In this document: one piece after another, positions 7,881 to 16,425 of the stretch
Layout of the letters: every line of letters starts with the position of its first letter
Numbering within the stretch: position 1 is the stretch's first letter
NCBI RefSeq assembly: GCF_035917235.1
Contig: NZ_CP108423.1
Span: forward strand, 1,798,001 to 1,862,000
Direction: 5' to 3'
DNA: 64,000 nucleotides
Source of the DNA: Streptomyces sp. NBC_01294
GTDB lineage: Bacteria; Actinomycetota; Actinomycetes; Streptomycetales; Streptomycetaceae
Position numbers and translations under genes: made by a program
The notes under the pieces: model-generated
Database searches by the model: none
What the model saw: the letters and a program-made list of their open reading frames with translations, nothing else
What the model was told of the DNA's origin: nothing

Positions 7881-10490
7881 TCAGAGCCGGGGGTCGACCG
7901 GCTCCGACTCCAGCGCGAGCACCGCGAACACGGCCTCGTGGACCCGCCACAGCGGCTCCTCGGCCGCCAGCCGGTCCAGCGCCTCCAGCCCGAGCGCGTA
8001 CTCGCGCAGGGCGAGCGAGCGCTTGTGCCCGAGGAAGCGCTCGCGCAGCCGCTCCAGGTGGTCGGGGCGGGTGTACTCCGGACCGTAGATGATCCGCAGG
8101 TACTCGCGTCCGCGGACCTTGACCCCGGGCTGCACCAGGCGGCCCTTGCCGTCCCGGGCGTACGCCTGGAGCGGCTTGACGACCATGCCCTCGCCGCCGG
8201 CGGCCGTCAGCTCCAGCCACCAGTCGGTGCCCGCCCGTACGGAGTCCTCGTCCGCGGTGTCGACCAGGATCCGGCCGGTGCGGCGCAGCAGCCCGGTACC
8301 GGCCGCCTCGTCCGCGGCGACCAGCCGGTCCAGCCAGAACAGCTGCTCGTCGTGGGGTACCGCGGCCAGCGACCGCCCGGCCGCCGCCAGCAGCTGGAAC
8401 GGCGCGAACCGTACGCCGTCCAGCCCGTCGGTGGTCCAGCAGTAGCGCCGGTAGGCGTCGGTGAAGGCGGCCGCGTCGGTGGCCCGGTCCCGCTGGCGCG
8501 CCAGCAGCGCGCCGGTGTCGACGCCCCGCGCGGCGGCCGCCTCCAGGGCGGCGATGGCGCCTGGGAAGACGGCGCCGGAGGCGGCGCCCACGGCGGCGTA
8601 CTGGTTGCGCAGCAGGCCGGTGGACTTGAGCGACCAGGGCAGCAGTTCACCGTCGAGCAGCAGCCAGTCCGTGCCGAGCTCCTCCCAGAGGCCGGCGCCG
8701 GTGACCGCCGAGCGCAGCCGGGTGAGGACCTCCTCGGTGACCTCCGGATCCTTGAAGAAGGGCCGCCCGGTGCGGGTGTAGACGGAGCCGGTCGGGCCGT
8801 CGACGCCGAAGCGCTCGCGGGCCGCGTCGGCGTCCTTGCAGACCAGGACGGTGGCGCGGGAGCCCATGTGCTTCTCCTCGCACACCACCTGGGCGATGCC
8901 GTCCTTGCGGTACTGGGCGAAGGCCTCGGCCGGGTGCTCCAGGTAGCCGTCCTCGCGCGAGGTCGCGGTCGGTGCCATGGTCGGCGGCAGGTACGGGACC
9001 AGCCGCGGGTCCACGGCGAAGCGGCTCATGACCTCCAGGGCCGCCGCCGCGTTCTCCTCGCGCACGTTGACGTTGCCCAGGTGCCGGGTCTCGACGATCC
9101 GGCGCCCGTGGACGTCGGCCAGGTCGAGCGGACGGCCGTCGTGGCCGCCCGGGGCCTCGGCGGCGAGCGGGCGCGTCGGCTCGTACCAGACCTTCTCGGC
9201 CGGTACGTCGACCAGTTCGCGCTCGGGCCAGCGCAGGGCGGTCATCTTCCCGCCGAAGACCGCGCCGGTGTCCAGGCAGATGGTGTTGTTGATCCAGGCG
9301 GTGTTCGGGACCGGGGTGTGGCCGTAGACCACGACGGCCTTGCCGCGGTAGTCCTCGGCCCACGGGTAGCGCACCGGCAGGCCGAACTCGTCCGTCTCGC
9401 CGGTGGTGTCCCCGTACAGGGCGTGCGAGCGGACCCGGCCGGAGGTGCGGCCGTGGTACTTCTCGGGCAGCCCGGCGTGGCAGACCACCAGCCTGCCGCC
9501 GTCGAGGACGTAGTGGCTGACGAGGCCGCGAATGAACTCCCGTACCTCCTCGACGAACTCCGGCGGCTCCTTCTCCAGCTGCTCGATGGTCTCGGCGAGA
9601 CCGTGGGTGCGCTGGACCTTGGAGCCCTTCAGGTAACGGCCGAGCTTGTTCTCGTGGTTGCCGGGCACGCACAGGGCGTTGCCGGACTTCACCATGCCCA
9701 TGACGCGGCGCAGGACGCCCGGGCTGTCGGGGCCGCGGTCGACCAGGTCGCCGACGAAGACGGCGGTGCGGCCCTCGGGGTGGACCCCGTCCGCGTAGCC
9801 GAGCTTGGCGAGCAGGGTCTCCAGCTCGGAGGCGCAGCCGTGGATGTCGCCGACGATGTCGAAGGGGCCGGTGAGGTGGGTAAGGTCGTTGAACCGCTTC
9901 TCCAGCACCACCTCGGCGGTCTCGGCCTCCTCGACGGACCGCAGCACGTGGACCTTGCGGAAGCCCTCGCGCTCCAGGCCGCGCAGCGAGCGCCGCAGGT
10001 CGCGGCGGTGCCGCTGGATGACCGCGCGCGGCAGGCCGGCCCGGTCGGGGCGGGCCGCGTTGCGCTCGGCGCAGACCTGCTCCGGCATGTCCAGCACGAT
10101 GGCGATGGGCAGGACGTCGTGCGCGCGGGCGAGCTGGACCAGCTGCCGGCGGGCGTCCGCCTGGACGCTGGTGGCGTCCACGACGGTGAGGCGGCCGGCG
10201 GCGAGGCGCTTGCCGGCGATGTAGTGCAGGACGTCGAAGGCGTCCCGGCTGGCGCTCTGGTCGTTCTCGTCGTCGGAGACCAGGCCCCGGCAGTAGTCGG
10301 AGGAGATGACCTCCGTGGGCTTGAAGTGCCTGCGGGCGAAGGTGGACTTGCCCGATCCGGTGGCCCCGATCAGGACGACGAGGGACAGGTCGGTGACGGG
10401 AAGTACACGTGTGCGGTGGGTCTCGGTGCCGGTGGTGCTGGTCGTGTCGGTGGTGTCGGTGGTGTCGGTGGTGTCGGTGGTGTCGGTCAT
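7881..10490 (-). CDS. pnkp: Polynucleotide kinase-phosphatase of the bacterial RNA-repair system
   Basis: 869 residues, three modules as in Clostridium thermocellum Pnkp: an N-terminal 5' kinase with P-loop GATGSGKST (residues 42-50); a central metallophosphoesterase with DIVGDIHGC, VFVGDLVDRGPDS and CVPGNHENKLG; and a C-terminal ligase-like adenylyltransferase with the KHMGSRATVLV nucleotidyl-lysine motif. With Hen1 it heals, methylates and seals cleaved RNA, as known for this family. ATG at 10490 overlaps the hen1 stop (ATGA), so the two are translationally coupled. The first 20 residues are a (T)DT repeat encoded by a 9-base tandem repeat, an odd low-complexity extension ahead of the kinase. 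Confidence 0.95.
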   Translation of the reverse strand: MTDTTDTTDTTDTTDTTSTTGTETHRTRVLPVTDLSLVVLIGATGSGKSTFARRHFKPTEVISSDYCRGLVSDDENDQSASRDAFDVLHYIAGKRLAAGRLTVVDATSVQADARRQLVQLARAHDVLPIAIVLDMPEQVCAERNAARPDRAGLPRAVIQRHRRDLRRSLRGLEREGFRKVHVLRSVEEAETAEVVLEKRFNDLTHLTGPFDIVGDIHGCASELETLLAKLGYADGVHPEGRTAVFVGDLVDRGPDSPGVLRRVMGMVKSGNALCVPGNHENKLGRYLKGSKVQRTHGLAETIEQLEKEPPEFVEEVREFIRGLVSHYVLDGGRLVVCHAGLPEKYHGRTSGRVRSHALYGDTTGETDEFGLPVRYPWAEDYRGKAVVVYGHTPVPNTAWINNTICLDTGAVFGGKMTALRWPERELVDVPAEKVWYEPTRPLAAEAPGGHDGRPLDLADVHGRRIVETRHLGNVNVREENAAAALEVMSRFAVDPRLVPYLPPTMAPTATSREDGYLEHPAEAFAQYRKDGIAQVVCEEKHMGSRATVLVCKDADAARERFGVDGPTGSVYTRTGRPFFKDPEVTEEVLTRLRSAVTGAGLWEELGTDWLLLDGELLPWSLKSTGLLRNQYAAVGAASGAVFPGAIAALEAAAARGVDTGALLARQRDRATDAAAFTDAYRRYCWTTDGLDGVRFAPFQLLAAAGRSLAAVPHDEQLFWLDRLVAADEAAGTGLLRRTGRILVDTADEDSVRAGTDWWLELTAAGGEGMVVKPLQAYARDGKGRLVQPGVKVRGREYLRIIYGPEYTRPDHLERLRERFLGHKRSLALREYALGLEALDRLAAEEPLWRVHEAVFAVLALESEPVDPRL
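10444..10488. repeat. 9-base tandem repeat at pnkp 5' end
   Basis: Five units of gtgtcggtg (the last ends gtc) run without interruption. On the minus strand they encode Thr-Asp-Thr repeats directly after the pnkp start codon. Confidence 0.95.
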
Positions 10491-11989
10491 GCTGCCTCGC
10501 CCTCCTTCGGGGTGTCGGTGGTGTCGATGGTGTCGGTGGTGCCGATGGTCTCGGTCTGGGTGAAGACGGCCATCTGGGTCGGCGGACCGACCTCGGGGTC
10601 GTCGTCCCCGATGGGGACGTACGCCACCTCGTAGCCGTGGCGCTGCGCGACCTGGCCGGCCCAGGCGCGGAACTCCTCGCGGGTCCACTCGAAGCGGTGG
10701 TCGCCGTGGCGGACGTGCCCGGCGGGCAGGGTCTCCCAGCGGACGTTGTACTCGACGTTCGGCGTGGTGACGAGGACCGTACGGGGGCGGGCCGAGCCGA
10801 ACACCGCGTACTCCAGCGCGGGCAGCCGCTCCAGGTCCAGGTGCTCGATGACCTCGCTGAGCACGGCCGCGTCGTAGCCGGCCAGCCGCTTGTCGGTGTA
10901 CGCGAGCGAGCCCTGCAGGAGCGTGACGCGCGCGCTCTGCCGCTCGCCCATCCGCTCCAGCCGCAGCCGCTTGGCCGCGATGTTCAGGGCCCGCACGGAC
11001 ACGTCCATGCCGACGATCTCGGTGAAGGACACGTCCTTGAACAGGGCCTGCACCAGCTGGCCCTGGCCGCATCCGAGGTCCAGGACCCGGGCGGCGCCCG
11101 CGCCGCGCAGCGCGGCGAGGATCGAATCGCGCCGCTGCACGGCGAGCGGCACGGGCCGCTCCTCCGTGTCCCGGGTCTCGTCCACGGCGTTGTCGATCTC
11201 CTCGACCTCGCTGCCGTCGGCCTCGGCGAGGCGGACCAGCTCCAGGCGCTCGATGGCGTCCTGGGTCAGCCGCTTGTGGCGGGCCAGGTAGCGCGAGCTG
11301 ATCAGCCCGTTCTCGGGGTGGGCGGCGAGCCAGCCGTCTCCGGCGCGCAGCAGCTTGTCGACCTCGTCGGGGGCGATCCAGTAGTGCTTGGAGTCGTCGA
11401 GCACCGGCAGCAGCACGTAGAGCTGGCGCAGGGCGTCGGCGAGGCGCAGTTCACCCTCCAGTACGAGCCGTACGTAGCGGGAGTCCCCCCACTCCGGGAA
11501 CTGCTCGTCGAGCGGTACGGCCTCGGCCTGTACGAGGTCCCAGCCGAGCGGTCCGAAGAGGCGGTGCACCAGCTCCGCCCCGCCGCGCGCGGGCAGCACC
11601 GGGATCTCGATGCGCAGCGGCCGCACCTGCTCCGGCAGTTCCGGGCGCAGGGCGCACTGCCCCTTGAGCGCGGTGCGGAACACCCCGCTCAGCGCGACGG
11701 CGAGCAGCGAGGACGCGGCGTACGGGCGGTCGTTGACGTACTGCGCGAGCGCGGCGTCGGGCGCCCCGCCCCGGCCCTTGCCCTGCCCGCGCCGCACGAG
11801 CGCGACGGGATCCACCTCCAGCAGCAGGGCCGCCGTGCACCGCTCGGCCGTGGCCTCGGGGTAGAACACGTGGGCGGTGCCGTGGGACTGGTTCTCCACG
11901 CGAACCCGGTCCGGGTGCTTGTGCAGGAGAAAGCCCAGGTCAGTCGCCGGATTCTCGGCGGTCCCGGTGGTGGTGATCGTAAGGAACAT
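10487..11989 (-). CDS. hen1: 3'-terminal RNA ribose 2'-O-methyltransferase Hen1
   Basis: 500 residues from ATG 11989 (MFLTITTTG, the usual start of bacterial Hen1). The N-terminal half is the Hen1-N domain that partners Pnkp; the C-terminal half is a SAM methyltransferase with VLDLGCGQGQ (about residue 300), the metal-binding SEVIEHLDLERL segment (E-x-x-E-H) and TTPNVEYNVRW, with HRFEWTREEF supplying the further His. It methylates the 2'-OH at the 3' end of cleaved RNA so the repaired junction resists re-cleavage. In-frame ATGs at 12082 and 11998 exist upstream; neither has a strong ribosome site. The C-terminus is a Thr/Asp low-complexity tail (see repeat). Together with pnkp this is a complete two-gene repair cassette. 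Confidence 0.93.
   Translation of the reverse strand: MFLTITTTGTAENPATDLGFLLHKHPDRVRVENQSHGTAHVFYPEATAERCTAALLLEVDPVALVRRGQGKGRGGAPDAALAQYVNDRPYAASSLLAVALSGVFRTALKGQCALRPELPEQVRPLRIEIPVLPARGGAELVHRLFGPLGWDLVQAEAVPLDEQFPEWGDSRYVRLVLEGELRLADALRQLYVLLPVLDDSKHYWIAPDEVDKLLRAGDGWLAAHPENGLISSRYLARHKRLTQDAIERLELVRLAEADGSEVEEIDNAVDETRDTEERPVPLAVQRRDSILAALRGAGAARVLDLGCGQGQLVQALFKDVSFTEIVGMDVSVRALNIAAKRLRLERMGERQSARVTLLQGSLAYTDKRLAGYDAAVLSEVIEHLDLERLPALEYAVFGSARPRTVLVTTPNVEYNVRWETLPAGHVRHGDHRFEWTREEFRAWAGQVAQRHGYEVAYVPIGDDDPEVGPPTQMAVFTQTETIGTTDTIDTTDTPKEGEAA
10512..10556. repeat. Degenerate 9-base tandem repeat at hen1 3' end
   Basis: Five units related to gtgtcggtg, with single-base changes (gtgtcgatg, gtgccgatg, gtctcggtc), encode TDT/TDTI-type residues near the Hen1 C-terminus. 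It is the same repeat family as at 10444-10488, separated by 23 non-repetitive bases that contain the hen1 stop and pnkp start. Confidence 0.9.
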
Positions 11990-12158
11990 GCGGTTCAGCA
12001 TGACCGCCGGGTGGTGCTCGGGCCAGCGGTTTTCATGGGGTGTGGCGTCCGCGCGCGCCGACTTCGAAGAAAACACATACAATCTTCAACTTTCTGGATA
12101 GGCTCGCGCGCCCCACACCCTGCACCCCCACGCCCTGCACCAGCCCTCCAGGAGCGCC

Positions 12159-12959
12159 ATGTACCCGCCCCCGCACGCCTACGCCCCCGTGCCCGCGCCT
12201 GCGCCTGCGCCCAAGCCGCCGCGGCGCTGGTGGCAGCACCCCGCCCTGATCATCACGGCGCTCGTCCTCCTTCCGCCCGTGGGGATCGCGCTCGCCTGGA
12301 CGAGCCAGTGGGAGCGGACGCAGAAGATCCTCGCCACCGTGCTGTCCGGCATCTGGTTCCTGATACCGCTGTTGTCGGACCCGCCAAAGGAGGCCGAGGG
12401 CAAGCCGCAGGCCACCGCGGCGGCCTCCGCCTCCCCCACCCCGAGCACGAGCCCGAGCCCGACTCAGACGGCGGCGCCCACACCGAGCGCCGAACCGCAG
12501 ATGCCCTCGGCCGTCGGATGGCCCTACGCGCAGGCGGAGAAGACGGTGGAGGAACTGATCGACGGCGAACTCAAAGCGCTGAGCGCCTACACCGACGTCA
12601 CCCTCCCCACCGACCACGGGACCTGGCTCGTCTGCTTCCAGGACGTCGTGGCCGGCACCGGACTCGCGCCGCAGAGCGCCGCTCCGGCCGTGCACCTGGT
12701 GGCGCCGGGCACCGGCTGCCCCGCGGCGCCCGGAACGGACCTGCGCCCGAAGCCGGCCGCCCCGTCGGCCGCACCCACGACCGCACCCACGACCGCCCCG
12801 GCGCCCGACGACGAGACGGGCGGCAGCGGGGGCGGCAGCGTCTCGTACAAGAACTGCACTGCCGTGAAGGCGGCGGGCGCGGCCCCCATCCGCCGCGGCG
12901 ACCCCGGCTACGCCCGCCACCTCGACCGCGACGGCGACGGCGTCGGCTGCGAAAGCTAG
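12159..12959 (+). CDS. Membrane-anchored excalibur calcium-binding domain protein
   Basis: 266 residues. Layout: short Pro/Ala-rich cytoplasmic head (1-24), hydrophobic segment about 29-48 (ALIITALVLLPPVGIALAW), second hydrophobic stretch about 58-72 (ILATVLSGIWFLIPLLS), Ser/Thr/Pro linker, a middle region containing a PASTA-like GWPYAQAEKTVEELI segment with two Cys, another Thr/Pro-rich linker, and a C-terminal excalibur domain (YKNCTAVKAAG ... DRDGDGVGCE). Excalibur domains carry a DxDxDG EF-hand-like loop and paired Cys and occur on exported or surface proteins. CAGGAG precedes ATG 12159. The precise role is unknown; the family call rests on the C-terminus. Confidence 0.8.
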   Translation: MYPPPHAYAPVPAPAPAPKPPRRWWQHPALIITALVLLPPVGIALAWTSQWERTQKILATVLSGIWFLIPLLSDPPKEAEGKPQATAAASASPTPSTSPSPTQTAAPTPSAEPQMPSAVGWPYAQAEKTVEELIDGELKALSAYTDVTLPTDHGTWLVCFQDVVAGTGLAPQSAAPAVHLVAPGTGCPAAPGTDLRPKPAAPSAAPTTAPTTAPAPDDETGGSGGGSVSYKNCTAVKAAGAAPIRRGDPGYARHLDRDGDGVGCES

Positions 12960-13053
12960 AACTCGGCGGCGCTACGGCGAGACCGGGGCGACCCATCGGG
13001 CGCAGTCGCCGGCGACATGAACTCATGCGCAGATGACGATGACTGCCGGTCCC

Positions 13054-13959
13054 TCACATGTCCGGCTCGCGGGCCAGGTCCGCGATGCGGGCGGGGCCGA
13101 TGCGGCAGCAGCCGCCGACGAGGCGGGCTCCGGTGCGGCGCCAGGCGGCGGTCGGCCAGGGGGGCATGACCTCGGGTGCCCGCCAGGTGCCGGTGGCCGC
13201 CTCCCAGACGGAGCCGTCGTTGGGGTAGGCCAGCAGGGGCTTGGTGGTGAGGGCGGCCGCCGCCTCCAGGGCCGGGAGGACCTCCGCGGGGTCGCAGCAG
13301 TTGACCCCGAGGGCGATGACCTGCGGGGCCTGCGCGGCGAGCGCGAAGGCTTCGGGCAGCGGGTGTCCCGACCGGGTGCGGCCTCCGGCGACGGTGTAGC
13401 TCAGCCAGGCGCGGGCGTCCGTTTCCGCGAGGACGGCGAGTACCGCCTCGGCCTCGTCCGGGTCGGGGAGGGTCTCCACGGCCAGGACGTCGGGGCCGGC
13501 GTCGAGCAGGGCCTCGATGCGGGGGCGGTGGAAGGCGGCGAGCTCGCGCACGCTCAGGCCGTACCGGCCGCGGTACTCGGAGCCGTCCGCGAGCACCGCC
13601 CCGTACGGGCCCACCGAGGCGGCCACCCACACCTCGTGGTCCGCGGCCTCGGCCGCCCGGGCGGCCAGTGCCACGCTGCGGTGCAGCAGGGCGGTGGTCG
13701 CGGCGCGGTCGTGGCCGTGGGCGGCGAAGGCCTCGTAGCCGACCTGGTAGCTCGCGGTGATCAGTACCTCGGCGCCGGCCCGCGCGTACGCCGTGTGGGC
13801 GGCCTCCACCTGGTCCGGCCGCTCGACGAGCACCCGGCCCGACCAGAGGCCTCCGGACAGGTCGCAGCCCTGGGCGGCGAGCTGGTTGCTGAGCCCGCCG
13901 TCCAGGAGCACGGTCCTGTGGCCCAGGGCTTCGGCGAGCGGACCGGACGCGCGCGGCAT
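13054..13959 (-). CDS. mmuM: Homocysteine S-methyltransferase
   Basis: 301 residues. It transfers methyl from S-methylmethionine (or SAM) to homocysteine to give methionine. The three zinc Cys are visible: GVNCCDP (about residue 215) and LVGGCCRIGP near the C-terminus. The N-terminus ALGHRTVLLDGGLSNQLAAQG is the typical first strand and loop of the barrel. It lies 15 bases downstream of the LLM oxidoreductase gene on the same strand and is probably co-transcribed with it. Confidence 0.92.
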   Translation of the reverse strand: MPRASGPLAEALGHRTVLLDGGLSNQLAAQGCDLSGGLWSGRVLVERPDQVEAAHTAYARAGAEVLITASYQVGYEAFAAHGHDRAATTALLHRSVALAARAAEAADHEVWVAASVGPYGAVLADGSEYRGRYGLSVRELAAFHRPRIEALLDAGPDVLAVETLPDPDEAEAVLAVLAETDARAWLSYTVAGGRTRSGHPLPEAFALAAQAPQVIALGVNCCDPAEVLPALEAAAALTTKPLLAYPNDGSVWEAATGTWRAPEVMPPWPTAAWRRTGARLVGGCCRIGPARIADLAREPDM

Positions 13960-13974
13960 CGGTTCCCGTACCCC

Positions 13975-14898
13975 TCAGCGGAGCTGGGAGAGCACCTGGG
14001 CGGAGATCAGCTCCAGGTGGTCCAGGTCGTCGAGGTCGAGCAGCTGGAGGTAGACGCGGGAGGCACCGATGGCGCCGTAGGCACCGATCTTCTCCACGAC
14101 CTCCGCCGGGGAGCCGGCCAGGCCGTTCGCCTTGAGCTCGTCCACCTCCCGGCCGATCGCGGCGGCCCGGCGGGCCACCTCGGCGTCGTCCTTGCCCACA
14201 CAGACCACGAGAGCGTTGGAGTAGACGAGGTCGTCGGCCTTGCGCCCGGCCTCCTCGGCGGCCTCGCGGACCCGGCCGAACTGCCGCTCGCTGTCGGCGA
14301 CCGAGGCGAACGGCATGTTGAACTCGTCCGCGTACCGTGCGGCGAGGCGCGGGGTGCGCTTGGCGCCGTGGCCGCCGATGAGGACGGGCACCTTCGCCTG
14401 GGCGGGCTTGGGGAGCGCGGGCGAGTTCTCCACCTGGTAGTGGCTGCCCGCGTAGTCGAAGGTGGCGCCGGGCTCGGTGGCCCACAGGCCGGTGACGACG
14501 GCCAGCTGCTCCTCCAGCCGGGACATCCGGTCCGCCGGGAAGGGGATCCCGTAAGCCTTGTGCTCGTCCTCGAACCAGCCTGCTCCCAGCCCCAGTTCGA
14601 CGCGGCCGCCGGACATCTGGTCGACCTGGGCCACCTGGATGGCGAGCACGCCGGGCAGCCGGAAGGTGCCGGCCGTCATGAGGGTGCCGAGGCGGATCCG
14701 CCGGGTCTCGCGGGCCAGGCCGGCAAGGGTGATCCAGGCGTCGGTGGGTCCGGGCAGGCCGTCGGCGGAACCCATCCGCAAATAATGGTCGGAGCGGAAG
14801 AACGCATCGAAGCCCAAGTCCTCGGTGGCCTTGGCGACGGTCAGGAGGGTGTCGTAGCTCGCGCCCTGCTGGGGCTCGGTGAAAATGCGGAGATCCAT
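13975..14898 (-). CDS. LLM-class F420-dependent oxidoreductase
   Basis: 307 residues from ATG 14898 (MDLRIFTEPQQGASYD), which has AGGATGGGG just upstream; a GTG five codons earlier is less likely. Luciferase-like TIM barrel: FDAFFRSDHYLRMG, RIRLGTLMTAGTFRLPGVLAIQVAQVD (the non-prolyl peptide region), and LGLGAGWFEDEHKAYGIPFP, which are hallmarks of F420-dependent LLM family enzymes of Actinobacteria. Substrate unknown. It is followed closely by mmuM. Confidence 0.85.
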   Translation of the reverse strand: MDLRIFTEPQQGASYDTLLTVAKATEDLGFDAFFRSDHYLRMGSADGLPGPTDAWITLAGLARETRRIRLGTLMTAGTFRLPGVLAIQVAQVDQMSGGRVELGLGAGWFEDEHKAYGIPFPADRMSRLEEQLAVVTGLWATEPGATFDYAGSHYQVENSPALPKPAQAKVPVLIGGHGAKRTPRLAARYADEFNMPFASVADSERQFGRVREAAEEAGRKADDLVYSNALVVCVGKDDAEVARRAAAIGREVDELKANGLAGSPAEVVEKIGAYGAIGASRVYLQLLDLDDLDHLELISAQVLSQLR

Positions 14899-15100
14899 GA
14901 CCCCATCCTGCACTTCCCGCCCCGGCAGGGTGAATCCTCGTCAACCGGACGCGCCGCCCCCGGGCCCGCCAGTGACCGGCCCGGACGGGGATCGTTGGCT
15001 CGGACGGAGCCGGACCGCCCGGCCCGCGCCCGGCGGGCTTTCGCCGGTGCGTCCACCGCACCCTTCCGCCCCGGAAGGGCCAGGGCACGAGGAGGCCGCC

Positions 15101-15346
15101 ATGTCCCACGAGGCCGGGCCGGAGACCCCCCACCAGACCGGACAGACCGGGCAGGCGGCACACGACCCGGCACGCCAGGAGTCCGCGGTGCCCGCCCAGG
15201 GCGACGGCGCGCCGAAGGGCCTGCTGCAGCAGATGGAAGAGCTGATGGCGGCGCTGAACGCCGACCTCTCGCAGCTCGACGCCGATCTCCAGTCCTCCAC
15301 GAACCGCACCCCCGAGGGCGGGCGCCCCTCCTACCGGTCGTCCTGA
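15101..15346 (+). CDS. Small conserved hydrophilic protein
   Basis: 81 residues from ATG 15101, preceded by GGAGG with ideal spacing. The first half is Gln/Ala/Pro-rich and disordered; the second half carries one amphipathic helix (GLLQQMEELMAALNADLSQL) suited to coiled-coil pairing, then a polar tail. No Cys, no signal peptide. I do not recognise a named family. The good ribosome site and codon bias support it being real. Confidence 0.55.
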   Translation: MSHEAGPETPHQTGQTGQAAHDPARQESAVPAQGDGAPKGLLQQMEELMAALNADLSQLDADLQSSTNRTPEGGRPSYRSS

Positions 15347-15417
15347 CCGTGCGGGTCCCGCCGCGCACGGTGGGACCCACTCGAACCTCCCACGGCCGAG
15401 CCGCCCCCGTCGCCGCT

Positions 15418-15903
15418 TCAGGCCACGCCCGAGGCGGACCCCCGCTCACGGACCGCCATGCGGCGCAGGATCGCCCGCACCCGGTCGCTCGATTCGTCCG
15501 CCGCGTCGATCGACTCTATGCACTGCCAGTACAGGGCCTCTTCGTCCGTCCCGCAGGCCACCCCGACCAGGGCTATGCCCACCTCGCCCAGCAGTGCCTG
15601 GAGCCCGAGCAGCGCCTGCCGGACATCCGACACCTCGCTCAACTGTGCCGCCCGCGGCGGATACTCGGGCGCGCTGCCCTCGCCGCGCAGGGCCGCCCGG
15701 TCGAGCACCCCGCATCCTCTGCCTCCCGCTTCCCCCAGTCCCCGTGCCTCCGATCTCAGCTCCGGCGGCCCGGTGACCGCCAGACAGCTCCCGATTCCCT
15801 GCGCGAGTGCCTGGGCCTGCCAGGCCTCGCCCACGATGTCCCACGCAGCCCCGCTCTGTGCCAGCGCGTGCCGGCCGGCCGCGATGAGCCGTACCGCATC
15901 CAT
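15418..15903 (-). CDS. DUF6099-like conserved hypothetical protein
   Basis: 161 residues from ATG 15903 (MDAVRLIAAGRHALAQSG). The frame extends upstream to a further start, but homologous Streptomyces proteins as I recall them begin at this MDAVRLI, and a purine-rich GGGGGACGG lies upstream. It is all-helical, Ala/Leu-rich, and has Cys in GIGSCLAV and ACGTDEEALYWQC. Function unknown. The nearest gene downstream on this strand is the LLM oxidoreductase. Confidence 0.65.
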   Translation of the reverse strand: MDAVRLIAAGRHALAQSGAAWDIVGEAWQAQALAQGIGSCLAVTGPPELRSEARGLGEAGGRGCGVLDRAALRGEGSAPEYPPRAAQLSEVSDVRQALLGLQALLGEVGIALVGVACGTDEEALYWQCIESIDAADESSDRVRAILRRMAVRERGSASGVA

Positions 15904-16026
15904 ATGCCGTCCCCCGTCCGCACGACATCCCGCCATCCTCACCACTACCCAGAGTGAGGGCAACGAGTCAGTAAAGCCAGGGGTATTCGGAAAATGTGGA
16001 CACAAACGTGATTGTGGATGAGCCCA

Positions 16027-16425
16027 TCACTCCGAAGAGTGACGATTCGGTGTCGGTGGACCCGCCACAGGGAAGCGGAGTTCGTTCCTCTCGATCTTCG
16101 CGGCGAGCGCATCCAGCACATCCACCCCGAGGACCTCACAGAACTGCAGCAGATACGCGAGCACGTCGGCGACCTCATCGGCCACGCGGTGGGCGGTTTC
16201 CGGCTTCTCCATGACCTTCGCCGACTGTTCCGGTGTCAGCCACTGGAAGATCTCGACCAGTTCGGCCGCCTCCACGCTCAGCGCCACCGCCAGGTTCTTG
16301 GGCGTGTGGTACGGCTCCCAGCCGCGCGCCGCCGCGAACTGTGCGAGCCGGCGCTGCAGTCGGTCCAGCCGCTCGTCGGGCCGCTCGTCGGGCCGCTGCC
16401 CGGGCGGTTCCTGCGTCTCGTTCAT
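16027..16425 (-). CDS. MazG-like nucleotide pyrophosphohydrolase
   Basis: 132 residues. The all-alpha NTP pyrophosphatase motif is present: LSVEAAELVEIFQWLT (ExxE helix, about 50-65) and ADEVADVLAYLLQFCE (ExxD helix, about 82-97), which bind the Mg ions for NTP to NMP + PPi hydrolysis. The length fits single-domain MazG-like/RS21-C6 house-cleaning enzymes. ATG 16425 overlaps the stop of the upstream ATPase gene (ATGA), implying translational coupling. An N-terminal duplicated PDERPDERLDRL stretch comes from a short tandem repeat in the DNA. Confidence 0.85.
   Translation of the reverse strand: MNETQEPPGQRPDERPDERLDRLQRRLAQFAAARGWEPYHTPKNLAVALSVEAAELVEIFQWLTPEQSAKVMEKPETAHRVADEVADVLAYLLQFCEVLGVDVLDALAAKIERNELRFPVAGPPTPNRHSSE

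Noticed and set aside
10444-10556. Tandem repeats as a possible CRISPR array.
   Set aside because: Units are 9 bases, contiguous without spacers and inside coding sequence; no cas gene in the window.
7794-10634. A 946-codon open frame on the plus strand.
   Set aside because: Antisense shadow of pnkp; no domain and biased composition.
7881-11072. An extended pnkp frame starting at 11072.
   Set aside because: The first 194 codons are antisense-like Arg/Pro/Gly sequence inside hen1; ATG 10490 with the ATGA overlap is the proper start.
15594-15776. Short Pro/Arg-rich ORF on the plus strand.
   Set aside because: Antisense shadow of the DUF6099-like gene.
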